In this document: positions 32,654 through 43,566 of the stretch, piece after piece | How the letters are laid out: the number at the start of each line of letters is the position of its first letter | Position numbering within the stretch: position 1 is the stretch's first letter | Source of the DNA: Pseudopyrenochaeta lycopersici | Taxonomy: Eukaryota; Ascomycota; Dothideomycetes; Pleosporales; Pseudopyrenochaetaceae | Direction: 5' to 3' | Length of the DNA stretch: 64,000 nucleotides | NCBI GenBank assembly: GCA_003313425.1 | Contig: NHZP01000018.1 | Span: forward strand, 1-64,000 | Position numbers and translations under genes: made by a program | The notes under the pieces: generated by a model | What the model was told of the DNA's origin: nothing | The model's input: the letters and a program-made list of their open reading frames with translations, nothing else | Databases searched by the model: none

Positions 32654-33333
32654 GGCTGGGGAGGATCAGTTCAGGCTAGAGTTGAGGCAGAGACGTTGAG
32701 TCTGAAGAGCAGCTCAGAATTATGGATGACTAAGCTGCTACAGCCTTTCCGTATTGGGACGTTGTCGATATGTCGCTCCACAGCAGTCAACGAAAGCAAC
32801 CGCGACTGCTAGAATTCATCAAACACCAGTATTGCCTTGACGGCCCTAGCCAAAACATTCGAGGATGCAGCGTGCATCATATTTCGGGACTTATGGTCTC
32901 CATTTTCACGGACTGCCTCTCTCCAGATCATCAGGTTTTTATGTGGAATTAGGCGAGCCGCTGCTTCCCTCCAGACGCAGCGTATATCGCTGGCAAAACA
33001 TTTACACACTTCGCACGCACGTACAAGGGGCTGAAGAGAGGGTTACCCCATAGGGCCGTGTAGGATAATCTTGGGCATCCAGGGTCCAAGGATGCAGCGC
33101 GATCTATGTTAGCGGTTGGTGAGTGGGTGAAGGGTAGAATTGCGAACAGCGCCGGCAGGATGAGGAATGAATAAACGACTGAGATAATACCAGAACGCCA
33201 CATCAAGATCCGCACGATGCAAAGGTTGACGAGCATTCCAGCTACTGACCATACAAACTCCGAATCGCGGCCCACAACAGTTCAAAACACGCACAGAGGC
33301 CTACATAGACATCGAAATATGCTTTGATCTATA
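32654..33333. other. intergenic between MRPL10 and the pogo transposon
   Basis: About 680 bp of normal composition, the promoter side of MRPL10. Nothing else was recognised. The transposon block begins sharply at the TA at 33332-33333. Confidence 0.6.
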
Positions 33334-33760
33334 CCGAAGTTCACCCCGTAACACACTACCCCGCGTAACGCACTACTTTTTACACCTAAATTTAGTAAAA
33401 TAGACTAACTTTAAAGATTAATATCTTCTTAACTACTAATTAAAATCTTTTAGTTTTTTAAAAATTCTTAATAAGAATATCTTAAAGATTAACTTTAGAA
33501 TTTTAAATTTATTTAGTTAAATTATATAAGTAGCTTTTTTTAAATACTAGTAAAATTTAGCTTTTTTAATAAGCTATTTTTAGAAATTCTAAATAAGCTA
33601 AAATATTCTTATTTAGGTATATATTTTAGACTTAAAATATAAAAGTTATAAAGTTAAGTAGTAACGTGAGCGGTAAGCGAAACGCCCAGGTAAGCGAAAC
33701 GCCCACTCTTGCCAAGACTACACCTCCTTCTACCTTTAACTGCAATATCTTAACAACTTA
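33334..33760 (+). repeat. left long terminal inverted repeat of the pogo element
   Basis: It is nearly identical, inverted, to about 42800-43266 for the outer about 300 bp. It then shows a gap of roughly 60-80 bp relative to the right copy before the shared block of two 17-bp direct repeats, GTAAGCGAAACGCCCAG (33673-33689) and GTAAGCGAAACGCCCAC (33690-33706). Weak similarity continues to about 33760. Confidence 0.85.
33673..33706 (+). repeat. two 17-bp direct repeats, subterminal in the pogo element
   Basis: GTAAGCGAAACGCCC is repeated head to tail, differing only at the last base (G or C). It is mirrored at about 42829-42868. It is much richer in CpG than the rest of the repeat. It is a plausible transposase-binding site by analogy with other Tc1-mariner elements (inference). 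Confidence 0.7.
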
Positions 33761-33889
33761 ATATTAAATTACTCCCTTATAAGAATAGAATTATCTTAGC
33801 TATTTAAGTAATAAAAAAAGACGTAATATTAAGTAATTAATAAGCTGTAGTAGTCTATAACGTTCCTAGAAGGACTCTCTACAACTAAC

Positions 33890-34282
33890 TGTGAAGAATC
33901 TTAAAGGCTATCGGTGAGGATAACCAATGAGACTGCAAGGTTGGTTCTCCAGGATAGAGTGAGGGACTAGATGGAAGGGGGTTTAATACTAAGACAGTAA
34001 GAGGGTGCTTCTGTAAAGAGTACTAAGGGTTAAGAGCAGTTGATATTGCTATCACTATACTGTAGAGTATAATATTGAGTTGAACATAATGAGCCATAAG
34101 GGTTCATTGTGGTGATCTATATACATAACGCGCTCGTCGCGCTCGCCGCGAGCGCTGCGAGCGCTCGTCCTTGGCGGAGCGAGCGGTCACGTGACGCGTG
34201 GCAGAGTGGGACACTGGCGCTTCTTGACTGGCTGCCAGTACCTGAGGCTCTCCCTCCCTGTCCAGGATCCCAGATCCTAACA
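33890..34282 (-). mobile_element. solo LTR of the chromovirus family, inserted in the pogo transposase HTH
   Basis: 393 bp, TGTGAAGAATC to AGATCCTAACA, reverse complement of the two LTRs of the element at 35588-42545. It is flanked by its own duplication CTAAC (33885-33889 and 34283-34287), so it is an independent insertion, later reduced to a single LTR by recombination. It is less RIP-mutated than the other two LTRs (it retains CAGTACCTGAGG, CCAGGATCCCAG). It includes a CpG-rich hairpin-prone segment at 34130-34170 next to a TATATACATA motif. Confidence 0.92.
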
Positions 34283-35587
34283 CTAACGCGCTAGAAAGCT
34301 TTTATAACGTGATAGCTAACCTAACTTATTAAAGCTTAACAGGCATAAGGAAGACGCGATTATCTAATATATAAGGAAGCTAGACGCGCGAGGATTTACC
34401 TCTACACTATCTTATCTCTGTAAGATAGCGAATTAGTTACTAGCTACTTATAGTAGTAGCTAGGTAGGAGAAAAATAGGCTAGAAACTTCGTCTCTTATA
34501 AGCCTAAGATTAAATCCTAACTAAGTAGGCTACGCGACTACTAGAGAGTCCTATGCAGCGATCTAGCTATTATTAGCCTCTAGTTTAACCTTATACGTAA
34601 TATTAAAGCTAAGTACAGCGTCCTAGATAAAGATACCTATAACTTTAATAAGACTAGCTTTACTATAGGCGTAGAAGGGTCTGTTAAAGTAGTAACTGCG
34701 TCTAAGAGACGTACTTAACTACTAGGGATATAACCTAGTAACTATAAGTAGGTAACGTTAATTACTAGTATTAACGCTATAGGCTAGATAATTCTACCCT
34801 TTATTATCTTTAAAGCTAAGAACTATAATAAGTCCTAGTTACCTAATCTATCTAAGGGCTAGCGTATAGGCCTTAGTAAGAATAGCTAGACTAATAATAA
34901 ACTTAGTCTAGCCTAGCTACAGCACTTTATCTAGTATATAGTAGCCTAGATAGTAAGTAGTTACTAGCTACTAGTAATTAATAGCTATAAGAGCTATAAT
35001 TTACTTACCTTCTAGGATCTATATAAGGAGAATAAGATAATTACCCTCTGTATACCTTCTTATTTATCTTATATTCTGCAGCTACTTAATATAGGCTACT
35101 TTATACTATTAAAGTAGGTATACTAGTAAGAGATTAGGGTCTTAGCAGATAGTTATATTACTTATATTAATAAAAAAGTATTCCTAGCTTCCTTTAAGGA
35201 GGTATTTAAGACCTTATTCTTATAGTAGAATATTCTATTTAGCTTCTAAGTAACTAGCCTAGTCCTACACAGCCTAGAGGTAGTACTATTAAAGCTTAAG
35301 GTAAAGCCTTACACGCTAATACTACCTCTGCTAGGGCCTACTCCCTAGTACCCTAAAACACCTAGTAACGCCTAGGAGATAGAGGCTTAAATAATACTAA
35401 TTATAAAGAGAATTTATAACTATAAGAGTTCCTCTCTTAATTCTATTATTAAGATAGTATTATAAGTTAAAAAAAAATTAATATTAAAGGTATACTTACA
35501 CACGTTACTAGAAGCTAGAGTAGCTAGTCTTAAGTAGGCAAATAGAGCTGCTTCTAAGTGGAAAAAGCGTAAGAAAAAGTAGATCTA

Positions 35588-35980
35588 TGTTAGGATCTGG
35601 AATCCTGGACAGGGAGGGGGAGCCTCAGGTGCTGACAGCCAGTCAGGAAGCGCTAGTGTTCCACTCTGTCACGTGTCACGTAACCGCTCGCTCTGCCAAG
35701 GACGAGCGCTCGCAGCGCTCGCAGCAAGCGCGACAAGCGCGTTATGTATATAGATTACCATAATAAACCCTTATAGCTTATTATATTTAACTTAAGATTA
35801 TACTCTATAGTATAGTAATAGTAATACTAATTATTCTTAACTCTTAGTACTCTTTACAGAAGCGCCCTCTTACTATCTTAGTACTAGACCCCCTTCTATC
35901 TAGTCCCTTACTCTATCCTAGAGAACTAACCTTATAATCTTATTAGTTATCTTTACTAATAGCTTTTAAGATTCTTTATA
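35588..35980 (+). repeat. 5' LTR of the chromovirus
   Basis: 393 bp, TGTTAGGATCTGG to ATTCTTTATA (final CA now TA). Its level of RIP change is intermediate between the solo LTR and the 3' LTR. Confidence 0.92.
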
Positions 35981-36029
35981 CTTTAAACACTCTTAAGATA
36001 AGTAACACTAAGATAAATAACACGAACTA

Positions 36030-39000
36030 TTATACTACTAGGCTAGGCAACGCTGTCACTAAACTAGACCTCTTCTATAGAGATTACTTTAAGCTTAAAG
36101 AATAGTTACTCTAGTTTAACCTCTTCTTTAAGTTTAATGCGACTACTATAGATAACAACAACTAAGCAGTACTTATATTAAGCTATATAAGAGGCGAAGC
36201 TGCTAAATAGGTGAAACCCTACTTAGTTAAGTACATAAGCGATAAAGAGAAACCCTAAGAACTAATTATTATGTTTAAAAATATAGAAAGGTTTAAAGCA
36301 TGCATGCGTTAAGCGTTTAGACTTCTGAACGTAGCAACTATTACAGAACGCAAGATTTAAAACATGCAGTAAACTAAGTCTGTAGCTAACTATACTAACA
36401 AATTTCTAGGTTACGCTAGACAGACTAGCTAGAATAACGATACCCTGAAAACTATGTATAAATAAGGCCTAAAAGCAGATATCTAGACTAAGCTTATGCG
36501 TACAGGCATAAAAATTATAACACTAGACAACCTAATTAATAAGACTATCTGACTAGATATAGAGCTCTATAAGCTTCGCGTACGACTTATAGGATAATAA
36601 CTAGGATAAGTAAAAGAAGATAAGAAACCCTAGAGAGATTATTACAATAAGCTAAATAACAGTCGCCTATAACACTAGTATTAACTATAAGGAGTACCTA
36701 GATAATATATATTAGGAGGCCCTAAGGTAATGCATCTAGATAACCTTAATAAGGAAAAATTAGATAAAGGCGGAAAGAAGAAAGAAATTACTTATTTTAA
36801 CTGTAATAAGAAAGGCTATATAGCTAAGGACTGTAGAAAGAAAAATAAGGTAACCCCCTAGATTAATATAATAGTTGTAAAAGAAGAAAACAGCAATAAT
36901 AAGACATAGGAAGTTGTTGCAACGCGAGAGGAAGAGGCTTAAGACACGCAGTTATTACAGCTACCTCCCTTAGAACCTACTAAGAAAGGGATTCTAGGAA
37001 CCTAGTATAGCGAAGATAAGGAAGAGAGTAACAGCTCCTTATCCTTAGTCTATAAAGACGCTAAGGAAGACCTTAATAATACTATAGTGCTCTTAACTAA
37101 GGATTAGAAAAAGGAAAACTTCTAGAAGTAATATTAACTAAGAACTCTAAGGCTATTAACGCCTATAGAAGCGGAAAAAGATATTACAGAACTTAACTAC
37201 TAACTACACGCGCAGTATATGTACGAAGTATAATATATTAACGCGTTAACTTTAGAAGAGTAGGAAGTAGCTATAAAATAAGGAATAAGTATAATTATTC
37301 TAGCTAAATAAGCGATATAAGATATATTACAGGAACACTACTATTACCCTAAACATTATATAAAGGTAATATAAGAATAGGTAGAAAAGGCTAAAGAAGT
37401 ATAGTAACCTGTAAGTGTTAGGGATGTACTATAGAAACTTTAATAAGCTAGATAAATATAGGTACTAGAACCTCTAGTAGTTAAGACCCCTAAATATATA
37501 TTATAACGCTAAATAATGCTACTACTAACATAGGAAGACGCTTTCTACGTGCCTAATACTTAGGACCTAGTATAATAAAGGTACCTTTAAGTTAATTCCT
37601 ATAGCAAAATTATGCTTATAGATAGTAAGAAGTAAGATATTTATATACAGCTTAAATAATAAATATATTAGGAGGATAATAAAGAGAATATTAACCCTCT
37701 CTAGCATCTTATAGAAGAAAAAGCCTAAGAAATATATAAGCACGCTAAAGCAGCTTAGACCCTATATACTATGCGTAAAGGACTACAGAAACTAGTACTA
37801 GACTACTTAATAGATCTACGCAATAAATAATATAGTATTATCTACTAGTCTTTTTATACTATAGACCTATACGCGATCTATTATTTAAGTAAAACAGAAT
37901 AAGGATACTTCTCCTACTTATTTTACTAATATAAGTACTAATAGTATAATTGTCTTAAAGTTAAATGCGACAACTACCTATAGGATAAGAGGACTGTCCT
38001 CTACTTCCTAGGAAATAACGACCTTGTAGCTACTATAGCGATGCAGCTAGTCTTTAATAGAGAATGTAATTAGTAATAATAGCAAACGTGCCTTAACTCT
38101 AACTGCCTTAAGCACAAAGACGTTAAGATACTAAACAGGTATTAGGAGGAGCCTTTTTTAGAGTCGCGCCTACTAATAGGCAAGAATTACAAACTCTATA
38201 TGCAACTAGCATATAAGGACTCCTTAAGCTAAATATTAAGCTTAATAGGACCTAGATAAAGGTACTAGTAGATTCTAGAGTATAATAGAGCTATATTTCT
38301 GCGCGAGCGATAGAGTAAGCTAGCCTTACCCTATCGTTAAAATTAGTACTATATCTATTAATAGTAGCTAATAGACAACTAATACTATTAGAGTCTGTAA
38401 TTACATATAAAGTATAGGGTGTGCAACTTATTATCTAGAACTATAGGGAAACAATTAACCTAGACGTCTTTAGACTATTATAACATAACATAATACTAGG
38501 ACTCCTATAGTTAAGAGAATACAGTCTAGACATAGATTAGAAAAAGAAAAAGTTCTTATTTAAATACTGTAGAACAGACGTAACTACAAGTAAGCCTACG
38601 CCGCGGCTAAGTACCTAGGTAGATAAGAAGATAATAATTAGGATCCTTACTTTAAAAAAAGATAACCTTAAGATATAAGGGTCTAACTTAGCAGGTACTA
38701 ATAGGAGGCCCTTAGACTAACAAGCTAGAGTTAAGGAGTAAAGCGTAACTCTTATAATCCCTAATAAGTATAAAGAATATAAGTTACTCTTTTAGAAAGA
38801 GATAACTATAAAAGCACTGCCTAAATATTAACCTTAGGATTATAAGATTATCCTACAGGAAGGAAAGTAACTAACTTTTAGCCTAATCTATAGTTTATTA
38901 GAAAGAGAACTTAAAACCCTACGCAAATATATTAAGACAAACTTAAAAAAAAGATTTATTAGGGAATTATAATTACTAGCAGGATACCCTATACTATTTA

Positions 39001-41560
39001 TACTAAAGAAAAATAGGAAGTTAAGATTATATATTAACTACTAGAAACTTAATAATATTATAATAAAAAATTAATACTTTCTACTAAATATAGTAGAGCT
39101 ACAGGATTAACTAGCCTTTATAAAAGTCTTTATAGTATTAGACTTAAGAGGAGCGTATAACCTTATTTATATAAAGGAAGGTAAAGAATAGAAGACTACG
39201 TTTAGAATACGCTATAGTTACTATAAGTATATAGTAATACCTTTTAGTCTTACTAATACACTAGCTATATACTAGGCACTTATTAATAATATGTTAAGAG
39301 AATATCTAAATATATTTATTATCGCATACCTTAATAATATCCTTATATACTCTAATAATCTATAGGAACATATTAAGTACGTTAAAATAGTTCTTGCCTG
39401 CTTAGAAAGATTTAGTTTACTACTTAAACCTAAGAAGTGCGAGTTCTATAAAGAAGAAGTTAAATTCTTAGGATATATAGTAGGTGCACATAAAGTAAAG
39501 ATAAGTAAAGAAAAAATAAGAGTAGTAAAAGAATAGCCTAAACCTAAAATAGTTAAAGATATATAGTTATTTATAAGATTTATTAACTTTAACTAATAAT
39601 TTATTAAGGACTTCTCTAAAAAATCTATCCTACTTACTAAGCTTATAAGGAAAAAGATAAAATAGGAATAGGGAAATAAATAAAGAAAAGTATTCTAGAT
39701 GCTTAAGGAAGCCTATATTATACTACTAGTGTTAATTATATTTTAAATAGGAGAACCTCTACAGCTTAAAACAGATGCCTTAGACCTTATACTAGGTGTA
39801 ACAGTAAAATAAGAGCGTAATAGGAAATAGCACCTAATTACCTACTACTCTAGAAAATTCACAGACTCTAAGAAATGCTACAACGTGCATAATAAAGAGC
39901 TTATAGCAGTTGTTAACGCCCTTAACTACTAGCAGATCTACGCAGAGAGCTGCTTAAATCTTACAATATTTACAGATTATAAGAACTTAGTTAACTTTAC
40001 TACTACTAAGACCTTAAACTAGAGATAGGTTAGATAGGCTAAAATGTTAGGATAATATAAGTTTAAGATTATATATACGCTAGGAAAGGATAATAGTAGA
40101 GCTGACGCTCTTAGCCGCAGATTAGACATCGCAGGAATAAAAGCAATAGTTAGCGATGCTATCCTTTAAGTTAACTAGGATAGAAGCTTAGGACCTAATA
40201 AGTTATTAAATAACACTATAATAATTACGTCTAAAGTACCTAAAGAATTATAAGAAGTAATTGTCTAATAATGTTATAATAACCTAGTATATAGTTACCT
40301 AGGAATTAAGAGAATAATAGAACTTATATAATAATACTATAGCTTTAAGAATATAAAGACTAAGATTAAATAGTTTATTAAGAAATGCGCAGACTATTAT
40401 AAGAATAAACACAGTACCTACGCACCCTACAGAGAAATATAAGCTATAGAGCTACCTAACGAACCTTAGGTAGATATTTCTATAGACTTTATAATAGGAT
40501 TACCGCTGTCTAAAGATCCCGCAACAGGAATTAAGTATAATGCTATCTTTAATATAGTCTGCAGGTTTATAAAAGCAGCAGAAATAATACTATTTAGAAA
40601 TAACTACAATACAGAGCAACTAGCATTTGTTGTCCTAGACAGATTAATATAATATTACAGTATACCTAAGATAATTATAAGTAATAGAGACAAACTCTTT
40701 ACATCTAACTTCTAGTCCACATTAATAGCCGCGATAGGAATAAAAAGAAAGTTATTAACAGCTTATCACCTACAAACAGACAGATAAATAGAAAGAATAA
40801 ACAGAACAATAAAAACCTACCTAAGGATCTATAGTAATTAACAGCAAAATAATTAGGTTTTACTATTACTAATAGTATAACTAGCCTATAATAATAAATT
40901 ATTAGAATTAACTAGAAAGATACTATTCTTTACTAACTATAGGAGGCACCCTAATCTCTTTATAAAATTATATCTTAGTAGAAAAACTAAAGTAGCTATA
41001 AAGACAGCTAAAGAAATAAAGAAAACACACGAATAACTCTAAGAAAACCTTAAGAAAGTATAACGTAATAGTATTTCCTACTAAAATAAGAAAAGAAAAA
41101 TAGCACCTTAGCTAAAAAAGGGGGATAAAGCATACTTACTTATAAAAAATCTACGTAATAAATAACTAAGTAAGAGACTTAATTACGTTAAAGTTAGACT
41201 ATTTTTAGTTAAAGAATAAAACAGACCTATAAACTATACACTTAAGCTACTACTAGATGTAAAGATCTACCCCTACTTCTATATCTCTAAGCTAGAACTA
41301 GCTAACCTTACTATACTATTACAGAAAATATTCTAGTATAAACTTAAAAAAGAAAATAAGTTTAAAGTTAAGAAAATTTAGGAGTACTAACAGAATAGAA
41401 GAGTTAATAACTTAGAACTAAGCTTTAGTTACCTAGTTAAATAGAAAGGATACCTAAGCGTAGAAAGTACGTAGGAACTACTAGAAAATCTAAGAAACTG
41501 CTAAGAAAAAATTAGAGAATATTAGAAGAGGGAGGAAAAGAAAAGGAAGAAATAAACCTA
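36030..41560 (+). pseudogene. chromovirus gag-pol polyprotein, RIP-inactivated
   Basis: Plus-strand reading with many TAA/TAG. The Gag segment runs from about 36030 to 37110, with a zinc-knuckle relic YFNCNKKGYIAKDC at about 36798-36840 (expected CxxCxxxxHxxxxC; one Cys and the His are lost). RT: YINY.KLNNIIIKN and active site YLNNILIYS at about 39326-39352 (expected YLDDILIYS). RNase H ends with DNSRADALSRR at about 40088-40122. Integrase: CADYYKNKHSTYAPYREI, DISIDFIIGLPLSKDPATG, then HLQTDR.IERINRTIKTYL at about 40765-40825. Chromodomain: YLVK.KGYLSVEST.ELLENL at about 41430-41500. Protease was not pinned down. About 580 bp between pol and the 3' LTR have no recognised product. Confidence 0.88.
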
Positions 41561-42152
41561 GAAGGTAGAAGCCTGCCTAGGCTTTACTAGAGTTACTAGT
41601 TAATCTAAGGCGCCTATAGTAGACTATACTATTAGAGAGAAACTAACTAAGGTATTAACAGCTAGATAAGGAGCTTCCTTAGTAAACTCTAACTCTCTAT
41701 TATTATATATCTCTAACGCAAGACATAACACCTTCTTCTGCGCCCTTTCTTCTGCCTACTTTAAAATCACCTTATTCTAAAGTAACTGCGCGATTATAGT
41801 TACTAGTAACTTCTTATTATTATCTACCTTCTTCTAGTACTTATTATAAGTTTTATCTAGAGAAGCCTAGGATATATTTACACACAGTTTCCCTAAATAA
41901 GTGTATTTAGCATATTTTAAGTTTAAATTTAGTATAATATAATAAATAATATTATCCCTAAAATACTTATTATAAGTAAATTTAGTAATAGTTTTAGTAT
42001 AGAGGATTTTATTATAAAGACGTAGATTATAAATCTAGGACTTAGATAATATTTTGTCTTATATTACTACAGACGCGGGGTACGCTGCCTTTAAGCTAAT
42101 CTAGCTATACATTACGTAATTCGAGACGAATCCTAAAGAAGGAGAGGGATAG

Positions 42153-42545
42153 TATTAGGATCTAGAATCCTGGACAGGGAGGGGGAGCCTTAGGTGCTGA
42201 CAGCTAGTTAGAAAGCGCTAGTGTTCTACTCTATCACGTGTCACGTAACCGCTCGCTCTGCTAAGGACAAGCGCTCGCAGCGCTCGCAGTAAGCGCAATA
42301 AGCGCGTTATGTATATAGATTACTATAATAAACTCTTATAGCTTATTATGTTTAACTTAAGATTATACTCTATAGTATAGTAATAGTAATACTAATTATT
42401 CTTAACTCTTAGTACTCTTTATAGAAGCGCCCTCTTACTATCTTAGTACTAGACCCCCTTCTATCTAGTCCCTTACTCTATCCCAGAGAACTAACCTTAC
42501 AATCTTATTAGTTATCTTTACTGATAGCTTTTAAGATTCTTTACA
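42153..42545 (+). repeat. 3' LTR of the chromovirus
   Basis: 393 bp, starting TATTAGGATCTAG (TG changed to TA) and ending TTCTTTACA, followed by ATCTA. It is the most transition-rich of the three LTR copies. Confidence 0.92.
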
Positions 42546-42799
42546 ATCTAGTAGAGAGGGACCCTATTAAAGGAGGAGGGAGAGGACTTAATTACTTAGA
42601 GAGATGTTAATGCCTAACTTAAGGTAGAGAGGCGTGTAGAAAGAGCTTAAATAGGTGCTAGTATAAGGAGTATCTAACACTGTAAAACTTATAGAGAGAT
42701 AGGATATAATAAGCGTATATATAAGAAAGATATAGTAGAAGTAGAGGATTAATTTAAGCTACTATAAGCTGTAGTAGCTTTTTATAGTATTAAGTTGTT

Positions 42800-43266
42800 A
42801 ACGTGCAAAGTTGTAAAGCTTGGTGGGGTGGGCGTTTCGCTTACCTAGGCGTTTCGCTTGCCGCTTACGTTAGTTAAGTTATATAAAAAATAAACTTTTG
42901 CAGACTCTAAGAAACCTTAGATAAGTAATTTTTTAAAATCTACTTAAATAATAACTTTTTATACTTTAAATTTAGAATATATACCTAAATAAGAATATTT
43001 TAGCTTATTTAGAATTTCTAAAAATAGCTTATTAAAAAAGCTAAATTTTACTAGTAGTTAAAAAAAGCTACTTATATAATTTAACTAAATAAATTTAAAA
43101 TTCTAAAGTTAATCTTTAAGATATTCTTATTAAGAATTCTAAAAAACTAAAAAATTCTAATTAGTAGTTAAGAAAATATTAATTTTTAAAGTTAGTCTAT
43201 TTTACTAAATTTAGGTGTAAAAAGTAGTGCGTTACGTGGGGTGGTACGTTACAGAGTGAACTTTAG
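42800..43266 (-). repeat. right long terminal inverted repeat of the pogo element
   Basis: It contains the inverse of the twin 17-bp repeats (GTGGGCGTTTCGCTTAC and a diverged second unit, about 42829-42868) and the AT-rich about 300-bp outer segment ending GTGAACTTTAG next to TA at 43267. It is longer than the left copy by about 60-80 bp. Confidence 0.85.
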
Positions 43267-43566
43267 TATACGAAAATGATTGCATTGTGTAATTGGTTAA
43301 GCAAAACTAAGCCCAGTTTGCCACTAAAATTCACTCAACATGCGTTGTGCCTACCAGTATCCCTATCAATGTTCCCGGAAATAGGCGCCCTTGCTTTATA
43401 ATTCCCCGCACGCTAGAACACATGCTATTGTCTTTGTAGCACGCCATGCAGGCGGATTTCGATGTCACAGCCAGATCCTGTTCAATTTGTGCTCCAAAGT
43501 GGATCGGTAGCTACTAGCTAATACTACAGTAAGTACGCAAGTCAGATCTGGGCTCGTGGGCTTTAT
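43267..43566. other. promoter-side region of the dioxygenase gene
   Basis: 300 bp of unmutated composition between the pogo element's TA site and the first ATG at 43567. The transposon edge is therefore within promoter distance of this gene. Confidence 0.6.

Larger units (their letters stand above)
35588..42545 (+). mobile_element. Ty3/gypsy chromovirus, full length, RIP-inactivated
   Basis: 6958 bp with two 393-bp LTRs (35588-35980 and 42153-42545) and a perfect 5-bp duplication ATCTA (35583-35587; 42546-42550). The coding order on the plus strand is gag with a decayed CCHC knuckle, reverse transcriptase, RNase H, integrase and chromodomain. A purine tract (AAAGAAGGAGAGGGA, about 42134-42148) precedes the 3' LTR, as required for plus-strand priming. 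The LTRs differ from each other by C/T and G/A transitions. The coding region contains many TAA/TAG stops, so it is not active. Confidence 0.95.
33800..42760 (+). pseudogene. Fot1/pogo-type transposase, broken by two LTR insertions and RIP
   Basis: Three segments: about 33800-33889 (psq-type helix-turn-helix ending YNVPRRTLYN), 34288-35587, and 42551 to about 42760. The middle piece has the DDE layout: YNFNKTSFTIGVEGSVKVVT (about 34640-34690, expected NFDETSF), VINSYKSYNLPSF (about 34975, expected VIDGHESHNSPSF) and CIPSYLSYILQLLNIGYF (about 35050-35105, expected Asp in LLDVG). All three catalytic Asp read Asn or are altered, as RIP of the opposite strand produces. The third piece restores the typical tail QRGTLLKEEGEDLITQRDVN and a Cys-rich end. 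Reassembled length is about 535 codons, normal for Fot1-like transposases. Confidence 0.85.
33334..43266 (+). mobile_element. Fot1/pogo-type Tc1-mariner transposon carrying two nested LTR insertions
   Basis: The outer ends are inverted (CCGAAGTTCACC at left; CTAAAGTTCACT inverse at right) and flanked by TA (33332-33333 and 43267-43268), the Tc1-mariner target site. Inverted repeats extend about 400 bp. Removing the solo LTR (33890-34287 with one duplication copy) and the gypsy element (35588-42550) leaves about 2.57 kb encoding a pogo-type transposase on the plus strand. All parts carry RIP-type mutations. This nested structure separates the MRPL10 gene from the dioxygenase at 43567. Confidence 0.9.

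Noticed and set aside
34109..34294. 61-codon frame with AALAASAASARPWRSERS
   Set aside because: It lies entirely inside the solo LTR and reflects its CpG-rich palindromic segment, not a gene.
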